NCBI GenBank assembly: GCA_023386315.1
Contig: JAEWJZ010000030.1
Coordinates: 124,001 to 188,000 of the forward strand
DNA from: Bacillota bacterium
GTDB lineage: Bacteria > Bacillota > Clostridia > Lachnospirales > Lachnospiraceae
Direction: 5' to 3'
Length of the DNA: 64,000 bases
The translations under genes and the position numbers were made by a program. Positions 33,720 through 42,545 of this stretch are shown piece after piece. How positions within the stretch are numbered: the first letter of the stretch is position 1; each line of letters opens with the position of its first letter. The notes under the pieces were generated by a model. The model was not told the origin of the DNA. It did no database searches and worked only from the letters and a program-made list of their open reading frames with translations.

Positions 33720-35183
33720 ATGAATACAGCTCATACAAAGCCAGATGGCATATCAGAAGAGGAGTATTTGGAACTGGCAAAAAAAGTTCAAAACAGTCCA
33801 TGGCGGCAAAGCTATCATATACAGCCGGTTACCGGACTTTTAAATGATCCCAATGGTCTGGCCTGGTACAATGGTTTCTACCATTTGTTTTATCAATGGT
33901 TCCCCTTCGGACCTGTTCATGGAACTAAGTACTGGTATCATCTCCGTTCAAAGGACCTCATTTTCTGGGAGGACTTGGGGATTGGATTGGCACCGGACCA
34001 GAACTTTGACAGCCATGGTGTCTACTCAGGAAGCAGTATGAAAAAGGATGGGCTTTTGTATCTGTTTTACACCGGTAATCATAGAGATGATAATTGGGTA
34101 AGGCACAGCAGCCAGTGCCTGGCGGTTATGGATGAGGAAGGCAGAATCCAAAAGGAGACTACCCCCCTGATACCAAAGCCTCCGGATGGGATTACAGAGC
34201 ATTTCAGAGATCCAAAAGTGTGGAAGGGGGAAAATGGATACCTGATGATTACAGGTGCCCAAAAGATCTCACAGACCGGAACGGCATTGATTTATCAAAG
34301 TGCTGATTTAAAGCGGTGGGAGTATCGTGGCGAGCTGTCTGTCCCATGGAAGACGAAAGCTTTTATGTGGGAATGCCCCGATTATTTTGAAGCAGACGGT
34401 TATGGCATTTTAATGATGTGTCCCCAGGGACTGGAAACGGAAGAGTCTGGAAATTCCAATATTTACGAAGCTGGATATCTCGTAGGGAATCCCATGAATG
34501 AGGACACATTGACCTTTGACGGGAACCAGTATGAAAAACTTGATTATGGTTTTGATTTTTATGCACCACAGACGTTTTTGGATCCTTGGGGAAGAAGAAT
34601 ATTGTTTGGCTGGATGGGGCTGCCTGAGATTTCATATCCTACGGACCGGTATGGCTGGGCCCACTGCCTGACAATTCCCAGAGAACTCACCATTGCAGAC
34701 GGGCGGATAAGGCTAAATCCGGTGAAGGAAATGGAACTGCTTAGAAGTGAACTGGTGTGTGAGACCATTTTCATAGATGAGGAAAGCTACAGAGACGTAA
34801 GGTTTTATGGCAGACATTATGAACTGATGGTTCAGCTTATAAAACAGAATGCAGGAATTTTTGAGATCAGTGTAAGACAGAATAAACAGGAGCAGACAGT
34901 GATCCGATATTCCAGTAAAGACCAGATGATTTGTGTGGACCGAAGCGCTTCCGGAGAGGCGTTTGCCAAAGACTACGGGAGTCTGCGCAAGGCGGGACTT
35001 AAGAGTGGGTTAAAAGAACTGAGGATATTTTCTGATGAATCCTCGTTGGAAATTTTTGTTAATCAGGGAGAGGTCTGTTTTTCATTAAGGATTTTCCCAC
35101 AGGAGTCAGGTATTGAGACGGTATTTACAGCAAGAGAGGGTTCTGTAAAAGCAGCAATTCAAAAATGGAACCTGAAAGTCTGA
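33720..35183 (+). CDS. scrB: Sucrose-6-phosphate hydrolase (GH32)
   Basis: Cleaves sucrose-6-phosphate to glucose-6-phosphate and fructose in the cytoplasm. The 487 residues contain the GH32 catalytic triad: nucleophile Asp in LLNDPNGLAWY, stabiliser Asp in FRDPKVW and acid/base Glu in WECPDYF. A C-terminal beta-sandwich follows (residues about 345-487, with LRIFSDESSLEIFVNQGEVCFS). No signal peptide, as expected for an enzyme acting on a PTS product. It is the first gene under the scr promoter and operators and is followed 19 bases later by scrA. Confidence 0.94.
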   Translation: MNTAHTKPDGISEEEYLELAKKVQNSPWRQSYHIQPVTGLLNDPNGLAWYNGFYHLFYQWFPFGPVHGTKYWYHLRSKDLIFWEDLGIGLAPDQNFDSHGVYSGSSMKKDGLLYLFYTGNHRDDNWVRHSSQCLAVMDEEGRIQKETTPLIPKPPDGITEHFRDPKVWKGENGYLMITGAQKISQTGTALIYQSADLKRWEYRGELSVPWKTKAFMWECPDYFEADGYGILMMCPQGLETEESGNSNIYEAGYLVGNPMNEDTLTFDGNQYEKLDYGFDFYAPQTFLDPWGRRILFGWMGLPEISYPTDRYGWAHCLTIPRELTIADGRIRLNPVKEMELLRSELVCETIFIDEESYRDVRFYGRHYELMVQLIKQNAGIFEISVRQNKQEQTVIRYSSKDQMICVDRSASGEAFAKDYGSLRKAGLKSGLKELRIFSDESSLEIFVNQGEVCFSLRIFPQESGIETVFTAREGSVKAAIQKWNLKV

Positions 35184-35202
35184 TTAAGAATGGAGTGTAA
35201 TC

Positions 35203-37026
35203 ATGAGCGATAAAAATTTGGCAGAAAAGATTGTGGAAAATATAGGCGGGAAGGAAAATGTGCAGAGTCTGACCCACTGCATGACCCGGCTGCGTTTTGT
35301 TTTAAAGAATGAAGAAAAGGCAGATAAAGAAGCTCTGGAGAAGTTAGACATTATGCAGGTGGTACGGGGCGGGGGCCAGTACCAGATTGTCATCGGTACC
35401 AATGTGAAAGATGTATATGAAGAGGTAATAAAACTGACGGGAGAAGAAGACGGCGCAGGCAGAGGAGGAAAGGAGCAAAAACTGTCAGCAAAGATCTTCA
35501 ATGTAATTTCAGGTAGCTTTACGCCCATTATACCGGCCATATTAGGCTCCGGTATGTTAAAGGCATTACTTCAGATTCTTGTGGCAGCAGGGGCAATGCA
35601 GTCAACGTCAGGAACCTATGCAATTTTAACAGCTGCTTCAAATGCAGTATTTTACTTTCTTCCCATAATTCTTGGAATAACATTTGGCACCCGCATGAAT
35701 GTGAACCCTTACATATCCGGTGTTATAGGAGCAGCTCTTTTGGAGCCCAACTATACCAGGCTTTTAACGGCAGCCGGGGGGAAGACGGATTTCATGCATA
35801 TACCGGTGGTGTTAATGGACTATTCCTCCACTGTTTTCCCGGTAATACTGGCAATCTGTACTTATGTTCTCATTGACAGGCTGTTAAAAAAGATTATTCC
35901 TGGTGTATTTCAGGTGCTGTTTGTTCCCATGCTGTCTCTTATGCTCGTCGTGCCCATTACCTTAATTGTATTTGGACCTTTTGGAATTTATACCGGCACG
36001 TTCATTTCCAATGTTCTAACAATTGCACTGGGAAAAAATGCGGTTCTTACAAACATTGTATTTGGTTTTATAGGAATTCCTACGGTTATGCTTGGACTTC
36101 ACTGGGCGTTAATCCCTGTTATTATTAATAATTTATCCACAACAGGCCAGGATTTTCTCCTTCCAACCGTTCAGGCAACAGCTTATGCAGGTGCAGGTGC
36201 GGCACTGGGCGTATTCTTTAAATCCAAAGATTTGAAATTAAAGGAACTGTCTTTCTCTGCATTTGTACCAGCTTTTTTAACAGGAATTACAGAGCCTGTT
36301 ATTTACGGAATATTCTTTAAATTCAGACGGGTGCTGTTATATGCTATGTCCATGAGCGCTGTGGCAGGAGGTCTTTGCGGAATTTTTCACATATCCGCTT
36401 CTCAGCTGGCAGGAGGTATTATGGTGATTCCTTCCTATACTCCAGCTTTCAGCTTTGCAATTGCCATGACTGTGGCATTTGCAGGAACGTTTCTTCTGAC
36501 TTATCTATTTGGCTATGAATCAGCGGGGAAATCAGCCAGAAAGTCTGCCGGAACGGTTTCGTCGCCGGAAATTCTGGCGGTTGAAAAGACAATGACTGCG
36601 CCTGCAAAAGGAACGGTCGTTAAGCTTAGTCAGGTAGCAGATGAAGTTTTTTCATCAGGCACATTGGGAAAGGGAATCGGAGTGATTCCAATCAGTGATG
36701 AGATATTTGCACCGGCAGACGGAGTGGTCGTTTCTGTTTTTCCTACAAAGCATGCAATCGGTATCAGGACGGAATTTGGAGCGGAAATGATCATTCATAT
36801 CGGGATAAATACGGTAGAGCTAGATGGAAAATATTTTGAGATTTTTGTGCAGGCTGGAGACAAAATCACATCCGGCCAGGTGATTGGAAACGTGGAATTT
36901 GACAAAGTAAAAGAGGCGGGATATGATACGACTGTAATGCTTATAGTGACAAATACAGATCACTTTCATGAGGTGAAAATAATGGAGCCGGATACCTTTA
37001 AAGATCCGGTAATCCAGGTTATATAG
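35203..37026 (+). CDS. scrA: Sucrose-type PTS transporter EIIBCA
   Basis: Imports and phosphorylates the sugar. The 607 residues comprise EIIB (1 to about 85, with the phospho-Cys in SLTHCMTRLRF), EIIC (about 105-455, with GITEPVIYGI) and EIIA of the glucose type (about 465-607, with the phospho-His in MIIHIGINTVEL). It is self-contained and needs only EI and HPr. The C-domain and operon with scrB point to sucrose; trehalose or beta-glucoside specificity is the usual alternative in this family and is less likely here. Confidence 0.92.
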   Translation: MSDKNLAEKIVENIGGKENVQSLTHCMTRLRFVLKNEEKADKEALEKLDIMQVVRGGGQYQIVIGTNVKDVYEEVIKLTGEEDGAGRGGKEQKLSAKIFNVISGSFTPIIPAILGSGMLKALLQILVAAGAMQSTSGTYAILTAASNAVFYFLPIILGITFGTRMNVNPYISGVIGAALLEPNYTRLLTAAGGKTDFMHIPVVLMDYSSTVFPVILAICTYVLIDRLLKKIIPGVFQVLFVPMLSLMLVVPITLIVFGPFGIYTGTFISNVLTIALGKNAVLTNIVFGFIGIPTVMLGLHWALIPVIINNLSTTGQDFLLPTVQATAYAGAGAALGVFFKSKDLKLKELSFSAFVPAFLTGITEPVIYGIFFKFRRVLLYAMSMSAVAGGLCGIFHISASQLAGGIMVIPSYTPAFSFAIAMTVAFAGTFLLTYLFGYESAGKSARKSAGTVSSPEILAVEKTMTAPAKGTVVKLSQVADEVFSSGTLGKGIGVIPISDEIFAPADGVVVSVFPTKHAIGIRTEFGAEMIIHIGINTVELDGKYFEIFVQAGDKITSGQVIGNVEFDKVKEAGYDTTVMLIVTNTDHFHEVKIMEPDTFKDPVIQVI

Positions 37027-37038
37027 GAGGGACAGTTA

Positions 37039-37878
37039 ATGAAAGTTAGAGAAATTGTTGACCGTATCATCAGGGAGACTGGGGTCACACTGGATCCGGT
37101 AAAAACCGTTGACCAGATTATTACAGGTGATCCGGATACGGAAGTTACGAGAGTTGTCACTTCGTTTATGGCTACCGTTGATGTGATTTCAGAGGCGGTC
37201 AGACTGGGAGCCAACTTCATTATTACCCATGAACCAACCTGGTTTAACGGGAGGGATCAGAAAGAATGGCTTTTAAATGATCCTGTTTATATAAAAAAGA
37301 AACAGCTGATTGAAGATAACCACCTTGTAATATGGCGGTTTCATGATTATATGCATGCGGTTTCTGATGACATGATTTATCAGGGCTTTGATCAGGATAT
37401 GGGCTGGAGGGTTTATAGAGAAAGAAAAGAAATCAGAAAAGAGGAGAAGAATCCTCTGTTGAAAGCTCAGTTGTGTTATCAGGTTCCGGAGATAAAGCTT
37501 AAGGATCTGGTGATGAAAGTAAAGGATTCTCTGGAGGTAAAGTGTGTAAGAGTGATTGGAAACCAGGAGGGAACCTGCCGCCGCATCGGTGTACTGGTGG
37601 GAGGCGGCAGTCTGGGCCTTGGCGACGAGAAAAACACCATGGAGTTCATGCGCAGAGAAAATTTAGACACAGTCATATGCGGAGATATCACCGAATGGAC
37701 GTTAAGCGCTTATATCAGAGATGCTTCTATGCTTGGGCTCGGCCATTCCATGATTATCATCGGCCATGAGAGAAGTGAGGAGTCCGGCATGAAACATCTG
37801 GTGGGCTGGCTGCAAAAACTTCTCCCGTCTGAAACTGTTATTTTTGTTGATGCAAAAGAGCCTTTTGAATATTTGTAA
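37039..37878 (+). CDS. Nif3-family (NGG1-interacting factor 3-like) metal protein
   Basis: A 279-residue member of the Nif3/YbgI family, which binds two metal ions. It shows FIITHEPTWF near the N-terminus and the C-terminal GHERSEESGMKHL with His and Glu ligands. The C-terminal half has GVLVGGGSLGLGD. It lacks the large central insert seen in some homologues. It begins 12 bases after scrA and so is in the sucrose operon. The biochemical role of the family is unsettled (GTP cyclohydrolase-type annotations are transferred). A hydrolase acting on a sugar phosphate is conceivable from context only. Confidence 0.78.
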   Translation: MKVREIVDRIIRETGVTLDPVKTVDQIITGDPDTEVTRVVTSFMATVDVISEAVRLGANFIITHEPTWFNGRDQKEWLLNDPVYIKKKQLIEDNHLVIWRFHDYMHAVSDDMIYQGFDQDMGWRVYRERKEIRKEEKNPLLKAQLCYQVPEIKLKDLVMKVKDSLEVKCVRVIGNQEGTCRRIGVLVGGGSLGLGDEKNTMEFMRRENLDTVICGDITEWTLSAYIRDASMLGLGHSMIIIGHERSEESGMKHLVGWLQKLLPSETVIFVDAKEPFEYL

Positions 37879-37906
37879 TTTCCTTCATGTTCTTTTATTC
37901 TTCTTG

Positions 37907-37915
37907 TGATATAAT
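37907..37915 (+). promoter_or_regulatory. Extended -10 of the response-regulator gene
   Basis: TGaTATAAT at 37907-37915 with no clear -35. Transcription would start near 37922, which argues for the ATG at 37972 over one at 37927. Confidence 0.5.
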
Positions 37916-37971
37916 ATTGATACGGTATGAAGATCCGGGAAGCACAGAAGAATGAAAGGGATGACGCAGGC

Positions 37972-38658
37972 ATGAGAATTTTATTAGTGGAAGATGAACC
38001 GGATTTAAATGGGCTGATTGTAAGGAAACTTAAGCTGGAACAATACACGGTAGATTCCTGTCTCAATGGGCTTGACGGGCTGGAGTATCTTGAGATGACT
38101 TATTATGATGCTGTCATTCTGGATACTATGATTCCAGGGGTGAGCGGTTTCGAACTGCTAAAAAAGATACGAAGCCAGGGAAAGAAGACTCCCGTGCTTA
38201 TGATGACTTCTGGCGGCACCGCTCAGGTTAAGGGCACCGATCCGGAAATATGGGCCGACGAATATCTGATGAAGCCATTTGCCTTACATGAACTTCTGAC
38301 GAAAGTACGGGCAATGTTAAGGCGGTACTACGGCAATATCAGCAATATATTTGAGGTTGGTGATTTAATTGTTAACTGTGACGCACGGAGAGTAATAAGA
38401 AATCAGAAAATCATTCCGCTTTCCGCAAAAGAATTCTCAATATTGGAATATATGATACGCAATACAGGAGTTGTACTTTCCCGTGAAAAGATCAGCCGGC
38501 ATATATGGAATTACGATTATGATGGAGAATCCAATATGATTGATGTATACATTCGGTATTTAAGGAAGAAAATCGATGAAGGCCAGCCGGTAAAGCTGAT
38601 ACATACGGTCAGAGGCGTGGGATACGTTTTGAGGGTTCGGAGCATTTTGAGAGAATAA
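37972..38658 (+). CDS. OmpR/PhoB-type response regulator, orphan
   Basis: A 228-residue two-component regulator. The receiver domain has the acidic pair in LLVEDEPDLN, phospho-acceptor Asp in AVILDTMIPGVSGFELL and Lys in EYLMKPFALHELL. The C-terminal winged helix includes LSAKEFSILEYMIRNTGVVLSREKISRHIWNY with VDVYIRYLRKKID-like residues. No histidine kinase is adjacent on either side, so its partner is elsewhere. The ATG at 37972 is chosen because the protein start (MRILLVEDEP) matches the family. A strong terminator follows. Confidence 0.9.
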   Translation: MRILLVEDEPDLNGLIVRKLKLEQYTVDSCLNGLDGLEYLEMTYYDAVILDTMIPGVSGFELLKKIRSQGKKTPVLMMTSGGTAQVKGTDPEIWADEYLMKPFALHELLTKVRAMLRRYYGNISNIFEVGDLIVNCDARRVIRNQKIIPLSAKEFSILEYMIRNTGVVLSREKISRHIWNYDYDGESNMIDVYIRYLRKKIDEGQPVKLIHTVRGVGYVLRVRSILRE

Positions 38659-38664
38659 AAAAAT

Positions 38665-38702
38665 GGGCAGACATCAGGTGCTTTTTAATCTGATGTCTGC
38701 CC
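38665..38702. terminator. Bidirectional intrinsic terminator
   Basis: A perfect 13-base stem (38665-38677 with 38690-38702), a 12-base loop and T/A runs at both sides. It ends the response-regulator gene and overlaps the 3' end of the convergent tetR gene. Confidence 0.88.
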
Positions 38703-39269
38703 GGTTTTTTTGATTAATATGGAATTTTTTAATATACCATCGTTCATGAAATTGTCAAGGAGCCTGACCATCCTTTCTATATCAGGGTGTTCTTCCCTTG
38801 TAAAACAATACGTTATCATACCAATAATAGCCGACATCCCATACTCTAAACCGTATTCCAGTATGTACTCATCCGATTCATATGATTGAAGCAGGGGGCG
38901 CACCAGATCTTTGTATGTATTTTTCATTTTTTCCTGAAAAGCCGGATCACCGTTTTTTCCTAATAGGACAATAAAATATTCTTTGTTTTTACTATACACC
39001 TCCACGAGATGTTTGAGGGGGAACTGCATGTACTTATTCGGTACAATTTTTTTGTGTTTTTCAATATCCGGTAAAACCGAAGATTCAATTTGCTCCAGCA
39101 CATCGTAGACATCAGTAAAATATTCATAGAATGTACTTCTGTTATAACCTGCCTTTGTTGTGATATCTTTTACTGTGATTTTTTCAATTCGTTTTTCACA
39201 GTAGATTTGCCAGAACGCATCTGCCAGGTTTTTTCTTGTCTGCATCGTTATTTCAGGCTGTTTTTTCAA
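38685..39269 (-). CDS. TetR-family repressor
   Basis: A 194-residue regulator. The N-terminal HTH reads IEKITVKDITTKAGYNRSTFYEYFTDVYDVLEQIE, and the rest is the helical ligand domain. I place the start at a TTG at 39269, because AAGGGGG lies six bases upstream and the resulting length is normal for TetR. Upstream ATGs would add about 10-63 unusual residues. It is divergent from an MFS drug-efflux-type gene, and repeated TGTTGG motifs lie between them. It probably represses the pump until a toxic ligand binds. Confidence 0.82.
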   Translation of the reverse strand: MKKQPEITMQTRKNLADAFWQIYCEKRIEKITVKDITTKAGYNRSTFYEYFTDVYDVLEQIESSVLPDIEKHKKIVPNKYMQFPLKHLVEVYSKNKEYFIVLLGKNGDPAFQEKMKNTYKDLVRPLLQSYESDEYILEYGLEYGMSAIIGMITYCFTREEHPDIERMVRLLDNFMNDGILKNSILIKKTGQTSD

Positions 39270-39290
39270 AAAATACCCCCTTATTTTAAA

Positions 39291-39368
39291 ATCCAACATT
39301 CGAATCATAATTGTTGGTTGATGAAGAATATTAATCTCATTACAATATGATAATACAACAGATTGTTG
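39291..39368. promoter_or_regulatory. TGTTGG/CCAACA motifs between tetR and the MFS gene
   Basis: CCAACA at 39293-39298 faces TGTTGG at 39312-39317, and CAACAgatTGTTG at 39356-39368 is a compact palindrome. These are candidate operators for the TetR-family protein. Confidence 0.4.
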
Positions 39369-39377
39369 GATAAAGTA

Positions 39378-39420
39378 AAGCTCTCTTTCAGAATCTGATA
39401 CAAAATCTTTACGAGAGCTT
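39378..39420 (+). promoter_or_regulatory. Inverted repeat in the leader of the MFS gene
   Basis: AAGCTCTC (39378-39385) and GAGAGCTT (39413-39420) form an 8-base stem with a 27-base loop, ending just before the AAGGAGG site and the ATG at 39440. It could be an operator or an RNA hairpin influencing translation. Confidence 0.35.
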
Positions 39421-39439
39421 ATTATAAGGAGGCTTTCAT

Positions 39440-40882
39440 ATGGCAGAAAGTATAGCAAGTAATTCCAGGCAGCAAAAAGAAAAGATTGATCCGATGCTGA
39501 TTAAAGTATCAATAATCCTGGTGTTTGGTTCTCTTGCACCGCTGTTGGATTCCACAATGGTCAACGTGGCCATAAAAACAATAGCTGGTGAATTAAAAAG
39601 CACAGTTTCAGTTATTCAGTGGGTCATCACGGGATATGTGCTTGCAATGGCAATAGCCGTTCCTGTTTCCGGCTGGGCGATTAATCGTCTTGGAGGTAAG
39701 CGGCTGTATGAATTTTCGCTGGTTTTATTTTTTGTGGGTTCCGTTCTTTCATCACTGTCATGGAATATAGGTACTCTGATCGTGTTTCGGCTCCTCCAGG
39801 GAATCGGCGCAGGTTTACTAATGCCGACTATGACAAATATGCTGGTTCAAATTTCCGGGGGACGAAATATTGGGCATATGGCGTCAATTGTCAGCCTGCC
39901 CATGCTGCTGGCACCCATCCTGGGACCGGTTCTTGGCGGGATTATCGTCAACAGCCTGGGCTGGCGCTGGATCTTCTATGTCAATATTCCGGTGACCGTC
40001 ATCGCTTTATTACTGGCTTTCTGGGGAATACCAGAAGACAGTCCTTTAAAGGAGAAACAGACTCTTGATATTGCCGGTATTCTGCTGCTGTCCCCGGCAT
40101 TTGCCTTACTTATCTATGGAATTGCGCAGATAGCATCTCATGGCGGATTAAACAGCAGTTCGGTATTTGTTCCGATAGTAACAGGGCTGCTTATGATGGC
40201 TGCATTTATTTTTTACGCCTTACATACGAAGATTTCTCCGGTGCTTGATCTGCATCTGTACCAGTCACGCAATTTTTCCGCTACATCTGTTTTGCTTTTT
40301 ATGTCGGGCATTATCACAAACGGGGGTATGCTTCTGTTACCGTTATTTTATCAGCAGGTACGTGGTGAAAGCGTTCTTTACGCCGGACTTATGCTGATTC
40401 CTCAGGGAGTTGGTATGTTACTCACAAGAACCCAGATGGGAAAACTGACCGACCGTATAGGCGCGCGCCCAATCGTTATGGTAAGCCTCATAATCACGGC
40501 GGCCGGTACTCTGCCATTTGCTTTTGCTGATTCCGGAACAAATGGGATTCTGTTAGCTGCGGCGCTTCTGATACGGGGGGCTGGTCTCGGCGGAGTTTTC
40601 ATTCCACTTATGGTCTCTGCTTATGTGGGATTAAGCAGTGAGCAGATTCCTCATGCCAGTATTGCTACAAGGATACTGCAGACAATTGGCGGTGCGTTCG
40701 GGTCTGCAGTCCTTGCAACAATTATAGAACATCAGTTAACCAGCCGCACTGCATCCGGGATACAGAATGTTATAGGTGCATACAATGTTGCTTTTTGGTG
40801 GTCTGTGGGTTTCACAGTGGCTGCAGTGATTCCGACACTGTTCCTGGCGGTTCATAAACAATCAGAACAGGAGAGTAGTTAA
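39440..40882 (+). CDS. MFS efflux transporter, DHA2 (EmrB/QacA) type
   Basis: A proton-driven multidrug exporter of 480 residues with about 14 membrane helices. Helix 1 contains LDSTMVNVAIKTIA (motif D1, LDxTxxNVALP-like). The loop 2-3 motif appears as GWAINRLGGKRLYEF, and motif C as PMLLAPILGPVLGGIIV. It is divergent from a TetR regulator, which should control it. AAGGAGG precedes the ATG. The substrate is unknown; drugs or toxic metabolites are typical. Confidence 0.9.
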   Translation: MAESIASNSRQQKEKIDPMLIKVSIILVFGSLAPLLDSTMVNVAIKTIAGELKSTVSVIQWVITGYVLAMAIAVPVSGWAINRLGGKRLYEFSLVLFFVGSVLSSLSWNIGTLIVFRLLQGIGAGLLMPTMTNMLVQISGGRNIGHMASIVSLPMLLAPILGPVLGGIIVNSLGWRWIFYVNIPVTVIALLLAFWGIPEDSPLKEKQTLDIAGILLLSPAFALLIYGIAQIASHGGLNSSSVFVPIVTGLLMMAAFIFYALHTKISPVLDLHLYQSRNFSATSVLLFMSGIITNGGMLLLPLFYQQVRGESVLYAGLMLIPQGVGMLLTRTQMGKLTDRIGARPIVMVSLIITAAGTLPFAFADSGTNGILLAAALLIRGAGLGGVFIPLMVSAYVGLSSEQIPHASIATRILQTIGGAFGSAVLATIIEHQLTSRTASGIQNVIGAYNVAFWWSVGFTVAAVIPTLFLAVHKQSEQESS

Positions 40883-40883
40883 G

Positions 40884-40940
40884 ATGTCGACGATAATCTA
40901 CTATTTTACAGGAACAGGGATGATGCTGTATAATATTTAA
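40884..40940 (+). pseudogene. N-terminal stub of a flavodoxin/EFR1-type protein
   Basis: An 18-codon frame directly after the MFS stop, with GGAGAG upstream. It starts MSTIIYYFTGTG, which matches the FMN-loop opening of flavodoxin-fold ferredoxin-associated proteins (normally followed by N-S/T), then ends in MMLYNI and a stop. It looks like the truncated beginning of a lost gene, though chance similarity over 12 residues is possible. Confidence 0.4.
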
Positions 40941-40975
40941 TTGTAACATTAAAATAAATTCCGGGGGGCGGTTAT

Positions 40976-41500
40976 ATGAAGGAAATAATAACAGAACGAT
41001 TGGTTATACGTAAGTTTACAGAAAATGACGGTGAGGATTTATATGAGTATTTTTCCAACCCCAAAGTGTTGGAATTTGAACCATATAAGCCATATTCAAA
41101 AGAAAAGTCTTATTCAGAAGCAAAAAGGCGGGCCGGTGACGAGCGGTTTCTTGCCGTATGCTTAAAAAGCGGAAAACTCATCGGTAACTTCTATTTTGCA
41201 AAAGAAGAATTTGAAACATGGGAGGTAGGTTATGTTTTCAATGAAATGTATTGGGGGAACGGGTATGCCACAGAAGGTCTGCTTGCACTCATGAAATATG
41301 GCTTTCAAGAGCTTGGTGCAAGAAGAATGATCGCAATGTGTGATCCCCAAAATCCTCATTCCTGGAAACTTCTTGAGCGTGTAGGGATGAGAAGAGAGGG
41401 GACGTTGCTGCAAAATGTATATTTCTTTACTGATGAGGACGGCAATCCCATATGGAAGGATACCTATGAATATGGGATTTTAAAATCTGAGTTTCAATAA
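40976..41500 (+). CDS. GNAT acetyltransferase (RimJ/RimL type)
   Basis: A 174-residue acetyl-CoA-dependent N-acetyltransferase. It opens ITERLVIRKFTENDGEDLYEYF, as in RimJ/RimL proteins. The acetyl-CoA site region is GYVFNEMYWGNGYATEGLLALMKYGFQELG, and the following NPHSWKLLERVGMRREG is the conserved motif B. GGGGGGCGG-like purines precede the ATG. It is convergent with the LysR gene and separated from it by only ten bases. The acceptor (protein, peptide or antibiotic) cannot be inferred. Confidence 0.88.
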   Translation: MKEIITERLVIRKFTENDGEDLYEYFSNPKVLEFEPYKPYSKEKSYSEAKRRAGDERFLAVCLKSGKLIGNFYFAKEEFETWEVGYVFNEMYWGNGYATEGLLALMKYGFQELGARRMIAMCDPQNPHSWKLLERVGMRREGTLLQNVYFFTDEDGNPIWKDTYEYGILKSEFQ

Positions 41501-41510
41501 TCACCGATTG

Positions 41511-42392
41511 TCAGACGGACCATTTCCGGCCATATTCCCGGCTAAGAGTTAACAGTGCTTTTATGGCTGGAGAGATCCATTTCTTTTTATGATAAACAAT
41601 CTGTGTGAAAAAAACAGGATCTGTTTCAATCAGCTTTGTTCGAAGTAATCCGCTTTCACTTTCTGCCTTTACGGTGTAATAAGGAAGGTATGAAACTCCC
41701 AGGCCGGTGGATACATACTTTTTGATTGCCTCCACATTTGACGTTTCCAGTACATTGGAAGGGACATAGTGATGCTTTTGTAAGTATCGGTCAAATTCCT
41801 GCCGGTAGCTGCATTCTTTTTCTGTATAGAGCACCATTTCCCCGGATTCGGGCAAAAAGTCGGGCTGTGTATGTCCGGCGGGTGCAACAAGGCACATTTT
41901 TTCCTCCAGAAGCAGTTCCGTATGCAGATTCTCATCCATGCACTCTGGCTGAAGGACAAAGCTGATGTCCAGCTGTCCGGCAGATAAATCTTTTAACAGC
42001 AGCTCACACGGGCTGTTGATCATACGAACCTCCACCTGTGGATAAGCAGATTTATAAGCAATGATAAGGGGGCATAAACGATATAGTGTCAGGGATTCGG
42101 GAGCCCCGATCCGCAAACAGCCCTGGGGAATGGCATCGCTTTTTCCTAACTGCTCCAGAGTATCGTACTCCCGCAATACCGAATTGGAATATTCCAGCAG
42201 CTGTTCGCCGAAGGCAGTAAGTTTCAGTGTCTTCCCTGTGCGGTCAAAAACAGGACAATTATAATAGGATTCAATGGCACCTACCTGAAAGGTCAGTGTA
42301 GACTGGGCATATCCCAGGGCCTGGGCTGCCTTCGTATAGCTTCCCAGTTCTGCTATCTTAACCAATGTTCTTAAATTACGTATTTCTATCAA
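41511..42392 (-). CDS. LysR-family regulator
   Basis: A complete 293-residue LysR protein. The HTH reads LRTLVKIAELGSYTKAAQALGYAQSTLTFQV, followed by FDRTGKTLKLTAFG. The effector domain has LRIGAPESLTLYRL and GLGVSYLPYY. It is divergent from an amino-acid-permease-like gene across 150 bases that contain a near-perfect inverted repeat. By the usual LysR pattern it should control that permease and itself. Confidence 0.88.
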   Translation of the reverse strand: MIEIRNLRTLVKIAELGSYTKAAQALGYAQSTLTFQVGAIESYYNCPVFDRTGKTLKLTAFGEQLLEYSNSVLREYDTLEQLGKSDAIPQGCLRIGAPESLTLYRLCPLIIAYKSAYPQVEVRMINSPCELLLKDLSAGQLDISFVLQPECMDENLHTELLLEEKMCLVAPAGHTQPDFLPESGEMVLYTEKECSYRQEFDRYLQKHHYVPSNVLETSNVEAIKKYVSTGLGVSYLPYYTVKAESESGLLRTKLIETDPVFFTQIVYHKKKWISPAIKALLTLSREYGRKWSV

Positions 42393-42455
42393 ATCTCATT
42401 CGCTCCTTCCGGTTCTTCCCCTGCACAAAATTATGTTACCATTATTTTACCATCA

Positions 42456-42491
42456 ATAATTCTGAAGTCAATCTTTAATAACTTCAATTAT
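42456..42491. promoter_or_regulatory. Inverted repeat between lysR and the permease gene
   Basis: ATAATTctGAAGT (42456-42468) mirrors ACTTCAATTAT (42481-42491), with a two-base bulge and a 12-base centre. It lies midway in the divergent region and is a candidate LysR binding site. Confidence 0.5.
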
Positions 42492-42545
42492 ACAAATGCG
42501 GAATTTTTTATTATGATTGATGTGATGGAAGGGAGATGTATCAGT

